Below are positions 17,230 to 26,669 of a DNA stretch of 54,421 nt, one piece after another (position 1 is the first letter of the stretch; the number at the start of each line of letters is the position of its first letter). Source of the DNA: Methanolobus sp. (GTDB lineage Archaea > Halobacteriota > Methanosarcinia > Methanosarcinales > Methanosarcinaceae); contig JASKKT010000011.1 in NCBI GenBank assembly GCA_030154025.1, forward strand, positions 1 through 54,421, written 5' to 3'. Made by a program: the position numbers and the translations under genes. Below the pieces are notes generated by a model, which was not told the DNA's origin, made no database searches, and saw nothing but the letters and a program-made list of their open reading frames with translations.

Positions 17230-18636
17230 TCATGCTTGCTTTCCGGCATTCAGAGACTTGATCCCTTTTGCTGCAAGCACTCCTGTAGCTGCTGAGTTCA
17301 CCAGGTCCCTGGAGAGGCCTGCGCCGTCACCTGCCGCGAACAGGTTTGCTATACTGGTCTGCATGTGGCTATCCACCTGCAGTTTTATCGAATAGAACTT
17401 GACCTCCGGGGCGTACAGGAGAGTCGAATCCGAATCCACTCCGGGGATGATCTCATTCAGGACTTCCAGGCCTTCTATAATGTCCATGACTATCCTGTGA
17501 GGCATCGCCATGGAGATGTCTCCCGGGGTGACATCCTTCAGGGTGTTCACAACCGTGTTCCTTCCTATACGCTGCTCCGTGGAGCGCCGCCCCCTGCGCA
17601 GGTCGCCCATTCTCTGGAGGACAGGCTTCCCACCACCTATCGTTGTTGCAAGTTTGGCCACAGACCGTGCATATTTTATAGTGTTCTCCATGGGATGGGT
17701 CAGTTCCACATGCACAAGGAAAGCGAAGTTCGTGTTATCCGAACCTTTGGTGTGCATGGAGTGACCGTTCGTGGCAACAAATCTTTCATACTCCTCCTTG
17801 ACCACAAAACCATGCTCATTTGTACAGAATGTCCTGACGGAATCATCATAGCGCTTTGTGCGTATGTGGAACTTGGGATCATGGTTTATCCTGGTCACGG
17901 GGTCCATTATAATAGATGGTACCTCAACACGCACCCCTATGTCAACCCCGCTGAAGGAATAAGCTATTGAATACCTGTTCACGAGTCCGTTGACCCAGTC
18001 ACATCCCACCCTGCCCGGTGCAAGCAGGGTATAGCGGGAATGCAGGCGTCTGCCGTCCTTAAGGGTCACACCCTGGCAGGCACCCTTGTCTATGACAATA
18101 TCACTTACCTCGGTGTTAAGCAGGAAACTTATTCCGTTGGACTCAAGCTCATTCTTGAGCTCAGATATCAGGGCTATGGAATTATCAGATCCTATATGAC
18201 GCTGCCTGATGTCAATGAACCTTGCACCTGAAGAGGCAGCCTTCCTTTTGAGGGACTCTATTTCCATGGAAGGAGGAGACGATATGTTCTCCGGGGCGCC
18301 GTACTTCAGGAATATCCTGTCCACATCATCCACCAGGCGCCAGGCAGAATCCTGGTCACCTGTGAATTCTGAAAGAGTGCCCCCTATATCAGGATGCAGG
18401 TTGAGTGTCCCGTCAGAGTAGGCACCCGAGCCGCCAACCCCGCTCAGTATGGAGCAGGGATGACAGTGCCTGCAGTTGACAACATCACTCATGGGGCAAA
18501 CCCTCGCGCTTATATCTCTGCCCGCCTCGATAACCAGTACAGAAAGACCGGACGGCATAAGCTCATGTGCCGCAAAGAGACCTGCGGGTCCGGCACCCAC
18601 GATCACAACATCATAATCAGGATCAGAGGAACTCAA
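17230..18636 (-). CDS. FAD-dependent dehydrogenase of the COG2509 type
   Basis: The 468-residue flavoprotein opens with the dinucleotide-binding motif VVIVGAGPAGLFAAHEL (about 10-26). A cysteine-rich segment follows, CPMSDVVNCRHCHPC (about 47-61), ahead of GVGGSGAYSDGTLNLHPDIGG, the hallmark of COG2509 uncharacterised dehydrogenases. The C-terminal FAD-binding part reads LFAAGDGAGLSRDLVNSAATG. Substrate and partner are unknown for the family. The start is TTG at 18636, eight or nine bases after a GGGTG Shine-Dalgarno. It follows purP with 57 bases between them on the same strand and may share its transcript. Confidence 0.86.
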   Translation of the reverse strand: MSSSDPDYDVVIVGAGPAGLFAAHELMPSGLSVLVIEAGRDISARVCPMSDVVNCRHCHPCSILSGVGGSGAYSDGTLNLHPDIGGTLSEFTGDQDSAWRLVDDVDRIFLKYGAPENISSPPSMEIESLKRKAASSGARFIDIRQRHIGSDNSIALISELKNELESNGISFLLNTEVSDIVIDKGACQGVTLKDGRRLHSRYTLLAPGRVGCDWVNGLVNRYSIAYSFSGVDIGVRVEVPSIIMDPVTRINHDPKFHIRTKRYDDSVRTFCTNEHGFVVKEEYERFVATNGHSMHTKGSDNTNFAFLVHVELTHPMENTIKYARSVAKLATTIGGGKPVLQRMGDLRRGRRSTEQRIGRNTVVNTLKDVTPGDISMAMPHRIVMDIIEGLEVLNEIIPGVDSDSTLLYAPEVKFYSIKLQVDSHMQTSIANLFAAGDGAGLSRDLVNSAATGVLAAKGIKSLNAGKQA

Positions 18637-18693
18637 AGTATATCACACCCACGGATGCCCCGAAGCAGGGTACCTATGGGTATGTTGGTGTCC

Positions 18694-19761
18694 TTATGAT
18701 AAAATCTTGTCCAGTTGGCCCACGGACCTTGCGTACTTTATCTCCTGGGCGATCCTTCTTCCGGTGGACAGGCCGGGTTCGATAAGATCGGAGTACGGAG
18801 AACCGTTCAGGTACAGGTTGGTACCTGCAACTATCCTTGCGGATATCTCGAAAACCTTGATCTCAAGGTTGTCAGTGACCACGGTCTCAAGACAGAACGG
18901 ACCGATCATGCCGCCAAACAGGCTGAGGGATTCCTCGACGACCTTCTCTCCCAGTTCGAATATGAGAGGCAAAAGGGACTCCCTGGCAACCAGGGGAACG
19001 TTGCCCGTGACAACATATGTCGGGTGTATGCCTGCCTCCTCCAGTTCCCGCGGGGAGCCAAGCCTGAATATCTCGTCAGCATTGGACTCGACCCTGCGGT
19101 CCATGCTCAGCATTTCCAGGATACCCTCGCTCAGGCGGTAGCCTTCCTGGCGCAGAGGGGAGTAGAAGTAATGGAAATAGTACCTTGTACCCGTTATGAA
19201 CTCCTGGATGGTGTACTTCTCATCCGGCTTGACATGCTCCTGGAACTCCTCATAGTTCTTGGCGATGAAAAAGCCTTTGCCACCCTTTGCCCCGTGGTAC
19301 TTGACCATCACAGGCCCGTTTATCTCCCTCGGGTTCACCTTTCTGGGCATATGGATACCGGCGCCTTCAAGCCATACCCTCTCCTTCTCCCTGTCTGACT
19401 CCCATTCAAGTACAGCCCTGTTACCAAAGGAAGGGATAGCCAGGTCCACGAACCTCTCATGTCCCAGATATTCCACAAACGAGCCGTGGGGTATCACAAT
19501 AGCGTTATTTGCAACAAGCTGGTCGACTATGCCAGGAATGTCCTTGTAGCTGTCGACTATAATGAATTCATCAGGCTTTGACTTAGGGAATGCATCGTAA
19601 AATCTTGGAGGGTTCTTCACACATATCCCTATGGTCCTGAAACCTTCCTTCCTTGCCCCATCAAAGATCTGAAGGCTCGAGTGGGAACAAACCGTTGCAA
19701 TACTGAGTTTGTCAAGGTCATAGTTCCCGATGATTTCCATTATACGTTCTTTAGTAATCAT
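18694..19761 (-). CDS. purP: FAICAR synthetase (archaeal purine synthesis)
   Basis: PurP is the archaeal ATP-grasp ligase that formylates AICAR with formate and ATP to give FAICAR, replacing the folate-dependent bacterial PurH domain. This suits an organism that uses tetrahydromethanopterin. The 355-residue protein shows the N-terminal IATVCSHSSLQIFDGARKEG, the ATP-grasp segment VMVKYHGAKGGKGFF, and the metal/phosphate region VFEISARIVAGTNLY. Length and motifs match the family. The ATG at 19761 follows a GGGGCTATATT sequence. Confidence 0.95.
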   Translation of the reverse strand: MITKERIMEIIGNYDLDKLSIATVCSHSSLQIFDGARKEGFRTIGICVKNPPRFYDAFPKSKPDEFIIVDSYKDIPGIVDQLVANNAIVIPHGSFVEYLGHERFVDLAIPSFGNRAVLEWESDREKERVWLEGAGIHMPRKVNPREINGPVMVKYHGAKGGKGFFIAKNYEEFQEHVKPDEKYTIQEFITGTRYYFHYFYSPLRQEGYRLSEGILEMLSMDRRVESNADEIFRLGSPRELEEAGIHPTYVVTGNVPLVARESLLPLIFELGEKVVEESLSLFGGMIGPFCLETVVTDNLEIKVFEISARIVAGTNLYLNGSPYSDLIEPGLSTGRRIAQEIKYARSVGQLDKILS

Positions 19762-19860
19762 AATATAGCCCCGAAATTTACCTCATATTGTCCTGTTCAT
19801 TCTTTAACTTTACGAGTTATCCCCGGGAAGACTTCGAACCGGTTCGAAGCTTAAGGAAAC

Positions 19861-19871
19861 GATATAATTAC
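19861..19871 (+). promoter_or_regulatory. TATA box of the membrane-anchored HTH gene
   Basis: GATATAATTAC is centred about 26 bases before the ATG at 19892, with no Shine-Dalgarno between them, so the mRNA should start at or next to the ATG. A GAACCGGTTCGAAG segment with the palindrome GAACCGGTTC lies directly upstream (about 19836-19849) and could be an operator. Confidence 0.55.
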
Positions 19872-19891
19872 CTAACTATATAGTAACCCCC

Positions 19892-20851
19892 ATGCAAGAA
19901 AATGAAACAACGGCAGGTTCAGAAAAAGTTCTGATCTTGCCGCTCAGTGAGGATTCAAAGAAGATCACCCAGATCCTTTCCAATGACAAGGCCATGAAGG
20001 TCCTGGAGATCCTCACAGATAAGCCCATGTCCGCAACGGATGTAGCGGAAAAACTTGGAATGCCTCTGACCACTGTGAAATATAATATAGATGCGCTGGT
20101 CGAGGTCGATCTTATCAAGGTCAAGCAGACCAAATGGAGCAAGAAGGGCAGGGAGATAAAGATATATGAGCCTGTCCAGAAGTTCATTGTAGTGGCACCA
20201 GGCTCCATGAAAGACAAATCCTCAGTGCTCAGCATGCTCAAGAAATATCTTGCACTGGTTGCAGGGGCTGTTTTCGGGGCTACGGGCCTGGAGGCTCTTG
20301 CCAGAAGCAAGGGGTTTGGCATAGGAGCTGCACCCACATACACAGCTGCAGATGTGGCTTACCGTAATGCGGAGTATGTCCCCATGGCGGACGTCTATGA
20401 GAGCGCTTCGCAGGAGATGCCTGGATCTGAGCCTCTTATGGCTAATGGGAGTGTTCCCGGTACCGAAGAAAGGTTTAAGGGACTGGGGATCGATGAGGAT
20501 GCACTCAATGAAGCCGACGCCTTTGAGACAACTGCAGGAGACGCAGCACCGGGCCCGGACTATGCTGCAGACAATTCCGGTCTTGACGGATATGTACCGG
20601 AAGATATGGATCACGGACTTGTATCCTCGATGCCGCAGGACACTTTTGATAGTACCAACATGACAGGTGCACCTGCCATGGACAGTTCCCGGATAGTAGC
20701 AGACAACCTGTCCGCAGCCTCTGACCAGGTATCAGGGCTGATACCCTACGACCTGCTATCCCATGTGAGCGTATGGTTCCTGTTCGGATGCCTGTTCATC
20801 ATCGCCCTGCTCCTGGTGAGAGAACTGTATTATAGAAAAAAGAATATATGA
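19892..20851 (+). CDS. Membrane-anchored winged-helix regulator
   Basis: The 319-residue protein has an ArsR-like winged helix at about 28-95 (KPMSATDVAEKLGMPLTTVK). A hydrophobic segment follows at about 118-137 (YLALVAGAVFGATGLEAL). A long acidic, Asp/Glu/Met-rich stretch of about 150 residues comes next, then a C-terminal membrane helix (about 290-312) with Arg/Lys after it. The DNA-binding domain is therefore tethered to the membrane, with a low-complexity loop that may face outside. Such proteins could sense a surface signal directly. Target genes are unknown; autoregulation through the upstream palindrome is possible. Confidence 0.78.
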   Translation: MQENETTAGSEKVLILPLSEDSKKITQILSNDKAMKVLEILTDKPMSATDVAEKLGMPLTTVKYNIDALVEVDLIKVKQTKWSKKGREIKIYEPVQKFIVVAPGSMKDKSSVLSMLKKYLALVAGAVFGATGLEALARSKGFGIGAAPTYTAADVAYRNAEYVPMADVYESASQEMPGSEPLMANGSVPGTEERFKGLGIDEDALNEADAFETTAGDAAPGPDYAADNSGLDGYVPEDMDHGLVSSMPQDTFDSTNMTGAPAMDSSRIVADNLSAASDQVSGLIPYDLLSHVSVWFLFGCLFIIALLLVRELYYRKKNI

Positions 20852-20867
20852 CCCTCTGTGAATTGCC

Positions 20868-21677
20868 ATGAGAGTCGCACTTAAGATAGCATACGTTGGC
20901 ACGGGATTCCACGGGTCACAGATACAGCCGAATGTAGCAACCATTGAAGGGGAGATCTTCAGGGCGCTTACTGAGCTGGAAATAATAAAGGACCCAAAAT
21001 CCGCCAACTTCACAAGTGCGGGAAGGACGGACGCCGGCGTACATGCAAGGGAGCTGGTCATTGCTTTTGACACAGATAAGGTGAACCTTGCCATTCCCAG
21101 GGTCATCAACTCCAAACTTCCAAGCGCTATATGGGCCTGGGCACATTCCCCGATAGCCGATGACTTTGATCCCCGAAGAGCAGCTATCGCAAGAAAGTAC
21201 CGATATATCATGAGCGGAGAGCAATATGATATCTCCAGGATCAGGTCGGCTTCAAAGGTCCTGCTTGGCACCCATGATTTTGCTAACTTCTGCGTGAAGG
21301 AAGGCGAGAAAAGCACTGTCCGCACCATAGAGAAGGTCGATGTGAGGGTCAGCGGGACACTGACAAAGATCGATATCCAGGCCAACAGTTTCCTCTGGAA
21401 CATGGTGCGCAAGATAGTGACAGCCCTTACCTTTGTGGGAAGCGGCGCCAGGGATGAGGCCTGGCTGCAGCAGATGCTTGAGCCTGAGGTCTACGAGGAA
21501 GGGCTCGAACCTGCACCGGCCTATGGACTAACCCTTATGGAGATAATATATCCCGAACCGATTGAATGGCAGGAAGATGCATATTCCATCCGCAGGGCCA
21601 ATGAGAATTTCCACGAATACATGATACGTCACCGTGTCATGGCAGAAGTCATGGACCATCTGGTACCCAAGGATTAA
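20868..21677 (+). CDS. truA: tRNA pseudouridine(38-40) synthase
   Basis: TruA isomerises uridines 38-40 in the anticodon arm of many tRNAs to pseudouridine. The 269-residue protein has the motif GRTDAGVHA (52-60), with catalytic D55, and the later FLWNMVRKIV helix expected in the family. It begins 16 bases after the regulator gene, without a strong Shine-Dalgarno, so it probably relies on the same transcript. The next gene starts 12 bases after its stop codon. Confidence 0.95.
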   Translation: MRVALKIAYVGTGFHGSQIQPNVATIEGEIFRALTELEIIKDPKSANFTSAGRTDAGVHARELVIAFDTDKVNLAIPRVINSKLPSAIWAWAHSPIADDFDPRRAAIARKYRYIMSGEQYDISRIRSASKVLLGTHDFANFCVKEGEKSTVRTIEKVDVRVSGTLTKIDIQANSFLWNMVRKIVTALTFVGSGARDEAWLQQMLEPEVYEEGLEPAPAYGLTLMEIIYPEPIEWQEDAYSIRRANENFHEYMIRHRVMAEVMDHLVPKD

Positions 21678-21689
21678 GGGTCGCACTGC

Positions 21690-22277
21690 ATGGAACACCA
21701 GGTCACTATAAAGGATGCCGTTGTCTGCTACGATGTCATCCGGCGCAGCGTAAAGAACCCAAGACTGGAGTTCAGGGAAGGCAGGCTGAGAATCATACTC
21801 CCGAAGAACTATGCCGGACATGAGAGTATCATCCATCGCCACAGAAGATGGATCTACAACCGGCACTGCCGGGCCCGGGAGATGCTTGCCCTGGCAGAGG
21901 AAGCAGAGCTTGTCACCGACAGGCAGGAAGAAGAGTTCAGGTCCCTTGTGAACCGGATGACAGATGCCATATCAGAGGAACTGGGAGTTGCCCCGAAGGC
22001 TGTGCGGTTCAGGAAGATGAAAACAAAGTGGGGAAGCTGCAGCTCAAAAGGGAATATATGTTTTAACACACATATCAGGTTCCTTCCTGAGAAGCTGATG
22101 GAATACATCGTGTTCCATGAGATGGTGCACCTGATAGAACTCAATCACGGCCCTGCCTTCCAGAGCCGTATCAGGACGCGTTTCAGTGACCATAAGGACT
22201 GTGACCGGGAACTTTCAGCTTACTGGCTCCTGATACAGCAGCATGTTAACAGCATCAGTCCTTGCGCAGCACGGTAA
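21690..22277 (+). CDS. YgjP-type zinc metallopeptidase (DUF45)
   Basis: The 195-residue protein carries the zincin motif HEMVH (143-147), with the third ligand H153 in ELNHGPAF, and upstream RFRKMKTKWGSCSSKG, the signature of the YgjP/DUF45 (M48-like) family. It lacks membrane segments and a signal peptide, so it is cytoplasmic. The physiological substrate is unknown for most members. The last 23 bases overlap the end of the convergent tRNA methyltransferase gene. Confidence 0.88.
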   Translation: MEHQVTIKDAVVCYDVIRRSVKNPRLEFREGRLRIILPKNYAGHESIIHRHRRWIYNRHCRAREMLALAEEAELVTDRQEEEFRSLVNRMTDAISEELGVAPKAVRFRKMKTKWGSCSSKGNICFNTHIRFLPEKLMEYIVFHEMVHLIELNHGPAFQSRIRTRFSDHKDCDRELSAYWLLIQQHVNSISPCAAR

Positions 22278-23304
22278 AGGTCCTTGTGAGGCTCCTGTGC
22301 ACCCGCTGGGTGAACACATCCACAACTGAAAAACCGGCTTCTGTTGCGTATTCAAGCACCGGGATCTCCGACACCACCACTGCAAGCCTGCCCTTTTTCA
22401 GCACCCTGTACATCTCGGAGAACGAGCCTGAGTACAGGTGATGAATGGACTCTGCCTTTATTGCAGCCGAGCGCCCGTAAGGGGGGTCTGTTGCAATTGC
22501 ATCAACACTACAGTCCTTCAGTGGAACCCTGCAGGCATCCCCGGTTATTAGCGAGTGGTCTGCGCCGAAAAGCTCCAGGTTCATCCTCGCGCCATGGGAT
22601 ATCATCCGCCTGACCTCAAGCCCTATCACATGGACAGAGAGCATGCCTGCTTCCACAAGTATGCCTGCCGTACCGCTGAAAGGATCAAGGAGCACCTCTC
22701 CCGGCTTTACCTCGCTGATATTCACAAGGGCCCTGGCGACCCTGGGCATTAGGACACCGGGATAAAAGAAAGGTTTCTTATGGGGAGCCCTGTGCTCGTA
22801 ACTGCTCCTGTCAACCGATGCTACCACTGACCCCAACACAGCCATGTCCGTTATGACCAGGCGGAAGCTTACATCAGGGGACCTGAGATTTGCCTGGTGG
22901 CCTTTGCGGAATATGGCGCCTCCGAGCTTCCCCTCGATGTCCTCCCTCTTGAGGTCTCCCCCATAGTGCTTGATCCTTTTGGCACGTACCACGTAAGTCC
23001 TCCCAGGAGTGATATGGTCGGAGAGATCGCTCTCCTCAGCCAGTGATATGATATCCTCAGCCTTTACATCGCATATGCATGCGACCCTGATTATATGATG
23101 TGACATGGCAAGCCGTTCTGCCACTGACACAAGCCTTCTGTCGATATCACGGGCATCTCCCTCGATATCAACTACAAGGCACTGGTCCAGGCAGGCATGT
23201 TCCCTGAACCCGAACCCTGCCAGCCTGAGACAGGAGAATATCTCCTTTCGGGGAAGTCCTTCATGCTCCCCTGACAATTCAAAAGCATACAGCATGTACC
23301 GCAA
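22255..23304 (-). CDS. tRNA (guanine10-N2)-methyltransferase, THUMP type
   Basis: The archaeal Trm-G10 enzyme methylates N2 of G10 in tRNA using SAM. The 349-residue protein has an N-terminal THUMP-like region, then a methyltransferase domain with LLDPFSGTAGILVEAG as the SAM site and the catalytic ATDPPYGRS motif for an exocyclic amine. The start is ambiguous: TTG at 23304, or ATG three codons later at 23295. A TTTAATA element about 29 bases before the ATG favours a leaderless start there. It converges on the metallopeptidase gene with a 23-base overlap. Confidence 0.9.
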   Translation of the reverse strand: MRYMLYAFELSGEHEGLPRKEIFSCLRLAGFGFREHACLDQCLVVDIEGDARDIDRRLVSVAERLAMSHHIIRVACICDVKAEDIISLAEESDLSDHITPGRTYVVRAKRIKHYGGDLKREDIEGKLGGAIFRKGHQANLRSPDVSFRLVITDMAVLGSVVASVDRSSYEHRAPHKKPFFYPGVLMPRVARALVNISEVKPGEVLLDPFSGTAGILVEAGMLSVHVIGLEVRRMISHGARMNLELFGADHSLITGDACRVPLKDCSVDAIATDPPYGRSAAIKAESIHHLYSGSFSEMYRVLKKGRLAVVVSEIPVLEYATEAGFSVVDVFTQRVHRSLTRTFTVLRKD

Positions 23305-23342
23305 TAGAAGCAGGAAGTACTATTAAAGTGTTTCAATGGGAC

Positions 23343-23630
23343 TCAGAACATCAGTTCAAGGGCTTCCCTGCCTGTCATCCCAACTTTCACTCCAAGGCTG
23401 ATGGCTGAGGGGGTTGCACCGACTACCTGCGCCTTAAGTACATCCTCAAAGGTCCTGACTCCCTTTACCTTGACAGCCACATCACCAAGAGCTGTTGCAG
23501 CTTCCAGGTCAAGGTAGCCGCACATAACAAAGCCCTTATCGGCATTGATCACAATAAGGGGAGCCTTTTGCATCTGATAACTGAGACCGAAGGCTGTTCC
23601 GTTACTGAGTTCTATCTTTTCGATGAGCAT
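23343..23630 (-). CDS. DUF1805 (YunC-like) protein
   Basis: The 95-residue protein fits the DUF1805 family of compact alpha/beta proteins: LIVINADKGFVMCGYLDLEAA in the middle and the conserved C-terminal half VGATPSAISLGVKVGMTGREAL. The function is unknown. The ATG at 23630 follows GTGATCC, a typical archaeal Shine-Dalgarno core. It stands between genes for a secreted protein and a tRNA methyltransferase, with gaps of 36 and 38 bases. Confidence 0.82.
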   Translation of the reverse strand: MLIEKIELSNGTAFGLSYQMQKAPLIVINADKGFVMCGYLDLEAATALGDVAVKVKGVRTFEDVLKAQVVGATPSAISLGVKVGMTGREALELMF

Positions 23631-23666
23631 AAGGGATCACACATTACAGATTGGAAAGGATATAAA

Positions 23667-24440
23667 TTAAAGTTTTGAACCCCTGTCCAGTATCTCAAGA
23701 AGCCTGTCTGTGGTGCCCGGGAAGACACCATCCAGGGTAGAGGGATATCTGCGGGTCTGGGCAGGTTTAAGTTCAGTAACTACTACAGGTATTCCTGTTT
23801 GCGCTGCTGTGCGGTTCTCCCTGAACACAAGCACAGCCTCGCCGGTGAAATCAAAATCACCCTTCACTTTTTGAACAGAGCCCTGCTTCCGGATAGTTGC
23901 ATTGTCGATACCTTCCACTTCAAGGATATCAAGACCTTCAGGCATGGTGATGAGAACATGCGTGCCCGGTTCTCCCTGGAACCAGACCCTGTCTCCCTGA
24001 TCAGAAAGAGGTTCTCTGAAATTGTACCGGACCCTGTAGGTATTGAGAACCTGCTCCTGCTTAGATACAGGGCCAAGGAGTTCCTTAGACATGACGCATT
24101 CCACTCCTGACAGCGAGATCCGGGAAGAGGAATCGTTGATCATCACATCCATTTTCCGGCTCACAGAGCCGTGAAGGTTCTTTCTGCTGGCAGTATCCAT
24201 CTTAAGGATCTCCCAGGCGGCAACAAAGCCGTCGCCGTTACCCAGTTCTGAATCGATGGCCGATCTGAAGAGGATGCACTGGAGGCCCGAATACTCCTCC
24301 GTATACTCCCAGGTCATACCTTCCATACCCACAGTGATGTTGTTCTCCCAGGAATAGGAAGCAGCTGCGGGAGCAACTGCAAGCACAACACAAAAGATAA
24401 AGGCAAGGCAGAGGGAGCGAAGTACGTTATTCAGCCTCAT
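23667..24440 (-). CDS. Secreted protein of unknown function
   Basis: I do not recognise this protein. It begins MRLNNVLRSLCLAFIFC with a classical signal peptide ending in APAAASY. The remaining 230 residues look like a soluble beta-rich extracytoplasmic domain with cysteines and several Asn-X-Ser/Thr sites. I chose the ATG at 24440 because the signal peptide starts there. An in-frame GTG at 24476, with a GAGG sequence before it, would add twelve polar residues and overlap the map gene. It follows map on the same strand and is probably cotranscribed. Confidence 0.7.
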   Translation of the reverse strand: MRLNNVLRSLCLAFIFCVVLAVAPAAASYSWENNITVGMEGMTWEYTEEYSGLQCILFRSAIDSELGNGDGFVAAWEILKMDTASRKNLHGSVSRKMDVMINDSSSRISLSGVECVMSKELLGPVSKQEQVLNTYRVRYNFREPLSDQGDRVWFQGEPGTHVLITMPEGLDILEVEGIDNATIRKQGSVQKVKGDFDFTGEAVLVFRENRTAAQTGIPVVVTELKPAQTRRYPSTLDGVFPGTTDRLLEILDRGSKL

Positions 24441-24454
24441 GTTATCGGTACCGC

Positions 24455-25351
24455 TCACTTTGTCGTTATATGGCACCCGTCCTCTGTTACTATGAGCGTG
24501 TGCTCGGTCTGGGAGACCATCCCGCCCGCTGCTTCCTTGAGCACCGGGAAGGAGTGGATGATACCTGTCTTCTCAAGCTGGAGCAGGGAATACTCGATCT
24601 TATCGCCCTTCAGCCACCTTCTTGCAAAGGGCAGTGTCCTGTATGGCTCAAGGTCCTTGAGCAACTGCCTGGCAGCAGGCAACCTTACCGGCTTGCTGCG
24701 TATCACCTGGAAGATCTCCGTGAGACTGCCGTCAAATACCTTGCCTGCACCGTCGGTTGCGAAAGGTTCTATAGCAATGACATCGCCGGTATGCAGTACG
24801 GAACCGCCCCCGATCCTGCGGTTAGGGACACTGGGAGGAGCATGGGGTATATACCGGGCCACACCATGACCTGTGAGATTGCCTATGGGTTTGAAGCCGT
24901 AGGATGTGATGGCATCTTCTATGGCAGCGCCGATCTCTGCGGTGGTGACGCCGTTCTTTACAGTATCGATTGCAGCATTCAGGCCTGCCTCGGATGCTTT
25001 TACAAGGTCGCCGTACCTGCCGGTCAGGTCCACGGTTATGGCTGAGTCTGCGATGTAGCCATCCACATGGACACCAAGGTCGAGCTTTACGACATCCTCC
25101 CCGAAGAGGGTCTCATCTCCCGGCAGGGGAGTTGCATGAGCAGCCTCATCATTGCGGGAGAGATTGCAGGGGAAAGCCGAGCCATCGGCCCCCAGCTCGA
25201 CCGCGCGGTTCTCCACGAACTCGGCCACCTCCAGCATGCTGGCGCCGACCTTTATCCTGTCCCTTGCCTCACTCCTCACCTGCGAGAGTATCCTGCCGGC
25301 CTTGAAGTATTTCTCAGCTATCTCATCCGTCATCCTGGGTCCTTCTTTCAT
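24455..25351 (-). CDS. map: Methionine aminopeptidase, type II
   Basis: This enzyme removes the initiator methionine from new proteins. The 298-residue protein has the pita-bread fold ligands: two Asp in KLDLGVHVDGYIADSA, His in GHGVARYIPH, Glu in AIEPFATDG and Glu in QTEHTLIV. The insert between the His and first Glu is of the archaeal/eukaryotic type II. The ATG at 25351 has AGGAGATAAC before it, and a second in-frame ATG lies six codons on. It follows the other M24 peptidase by 40 bases. Confidence 0.95.
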   Translation of the reverse strand: MKEGPRMTDEIAEKYFKAGRILSQVRSEARDRIKVGASMLEVAEFVENRAVELGADGSAFPCNLSRNDEAAHATPLPGDETLFGEDVVKLDLGVHVDGYIADSAITVDLTGRYGDLVKASEAGLNAAIDTVKNGVTTAEIGAAIEDAITSYGFKPIGNLTGHGVARYIPHAPPSVPNRRIGGGSVLHTGDVIAIEPFATDGAGKVFDGSLTEIFQVIRSKPVRLPAARQLLKDLEPYRTLPFARRWLKGDKIEYSLLQLEKTGIIHSFPVLKEAAGGMVSQTEHTLIVTEDGCHITTK

Positions 25352-25391
25352 ATGTTATCTCCTGTCCTCAAATAAAATAAACTTTTTGCGG

Positions 25392-26576
25392 TCATACCAC
25401 AAAGCGTTTCTCCATCTCCGTCAGGTTCTCGTGCCCGTCAGCTGTAACGAGGATGAGATCCTCCAGGCGGATGCCCCCGATGTCCGGATAGTACAGTCCG
25501 GGCTCAATGGTGATGATATTACCTTCCTCAAGTGCCACCTCGCGCTCTCCCACTGAGGGGGCTTCGTGTATCTCAAGGCCCACACCATGGCCCGTGGAGT
25601 GTATGAAACCTACACCGGACCCGCTTTTGTATGTTGCGTATCCTTTTTCCTCGAAGATCTCACATACCCTGTTGTGTATGTCGCTGCAGAGGACACCCGG
25701 CCTGACCATTGCTATGGCCTCCTCCTGTGCCTCAAGGACAGTCTTGTACATATCCTCAAGCCTTTCAGGGGCTTTCCCTTTGAGCACTGTGCGGGACATG
25801 TCCGCAAAATACCTGTCGCGCTTGTTGCGGGGGAAAATGTCAATGACTACGGGCTCGTCAGCCATGATCAGGCCCGAGCCTTCCCAGTGAGGGTTGGCCG
25901 CTCCCTTCCCGCAGGCCACTATCGTGCCCTCGGCCTCACAGCCGTGCTCGATGAGTGTCAGGTCTATGGTTGCACGTACCTTTTCAGCTGTCAGGTCGTA
26001 CCCGTGATAATTAAGATGCCCGTTGACGATCTCAGACTTGTGGATCATCTCCACCGCTGCTTTCATGGCAAGGTTGCATGCATCCTGGGCCTTCCTGACC
26101 TTCTCGACCTCTTCTGCACTTTTCCTTGCGCGCAGCTGCTGGAACGGGCTTTTGACAGCCTCGAATGAAAAACCTTCCTCCTTGAGAACCTGGGCTATAT
26201 GATATGGAAAATCCCTTGGTACTGCTATCCTGCGAGCTCCCAGTTCCTGAAGCATCTGGGCCAGACAGTCGCAATAGGCCAGTGCAGGGTCTCCCCTTGC
26301 CTTGACCTTATCACGGTAGCCGTAATCCTGAAGGGTGCCCACTCTGGAAACCCGGGATTCCTTCTCCGCCCGTGTGCGTTCCATATCGGATACGAGAATG
26401 ATCTCTGCAGCGTCCTTTGTCTGTACATAGGCGTATGGGTCGGAGGCAAAGAAGTGAGTTGAATAAAAGATGTCAGGATTGTTCGAGTTCCCCACGATCA
26501 GGAAGGCATCGGACCTGTGGGTCATGAGAGTCTCAGTGATGGCAAGTACGTTCTTTCCGGTCTTCATGCTGATCAT
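25392..26576 (-). CDS. M24 family Xaa-Pro peptidase
   Basis: The 394-residue protein has an N-terminal creatinase-like domain (about 1-165) and a C-terminal M24 metallopeptidase domain with metal ligands in IDIFPRNKRDRYFADMSRTV, HSTGHGVGLEIHE and TIEPGLYYPDIGGIRLED. It is probably a cytoplasmic Xaa-Pro dipeptidase or aminopeptidase acting in peptide turnover. The start is uncertain: ATG at 26576 or ATG at 26567, neither with a strong Shine-Dalgarno. Its position just before map puts two related M24 enzymes in one operon. Confidence 0.88.
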   Translation of the reverse strand: MISMKTGKNVLAITETLMTHRSDAFLIVGNSNNPDIFYSTHFFASDPYAYVQTKDAAEIILVSDMERTRAEKESRVSRVGTLQDYGYRDKVKARGDPALAYCDCLAQMLQELGARRIAVPRDFPYHIAQVLKEEGFSFEAVKSPFQQLRARKSAEEVEKVRKAQDACNLAMKAAVEMIHKSEIVNGHLNYHGYDLTAEKVRATIDLTLIEHGCEAEGTIVACGKGAANPHWEGSGLIMADEPVVIDIFPRNKRDRYFADMSRTVLKGKAPERLEDMYKTVLEAQEEAIAMVRPGVLCSDIHNRVCEIFEEKGYATYKSGSGVGFIHSTGHGVGLEIHEAPSVGEREVALEEGNIITIEPGLYYPDIGGIRLEDLILVTADGHENLTEMEKRFVV

Positions 26577-26669
26577 CTTGTATCTGCTAGTACAAAATTG
26601 TTGTTAAGGTTCGTCGGAGGGAACAAAACACCTCAAACCCCGGAAAGATAAGAACCATACTTCTGCTCT

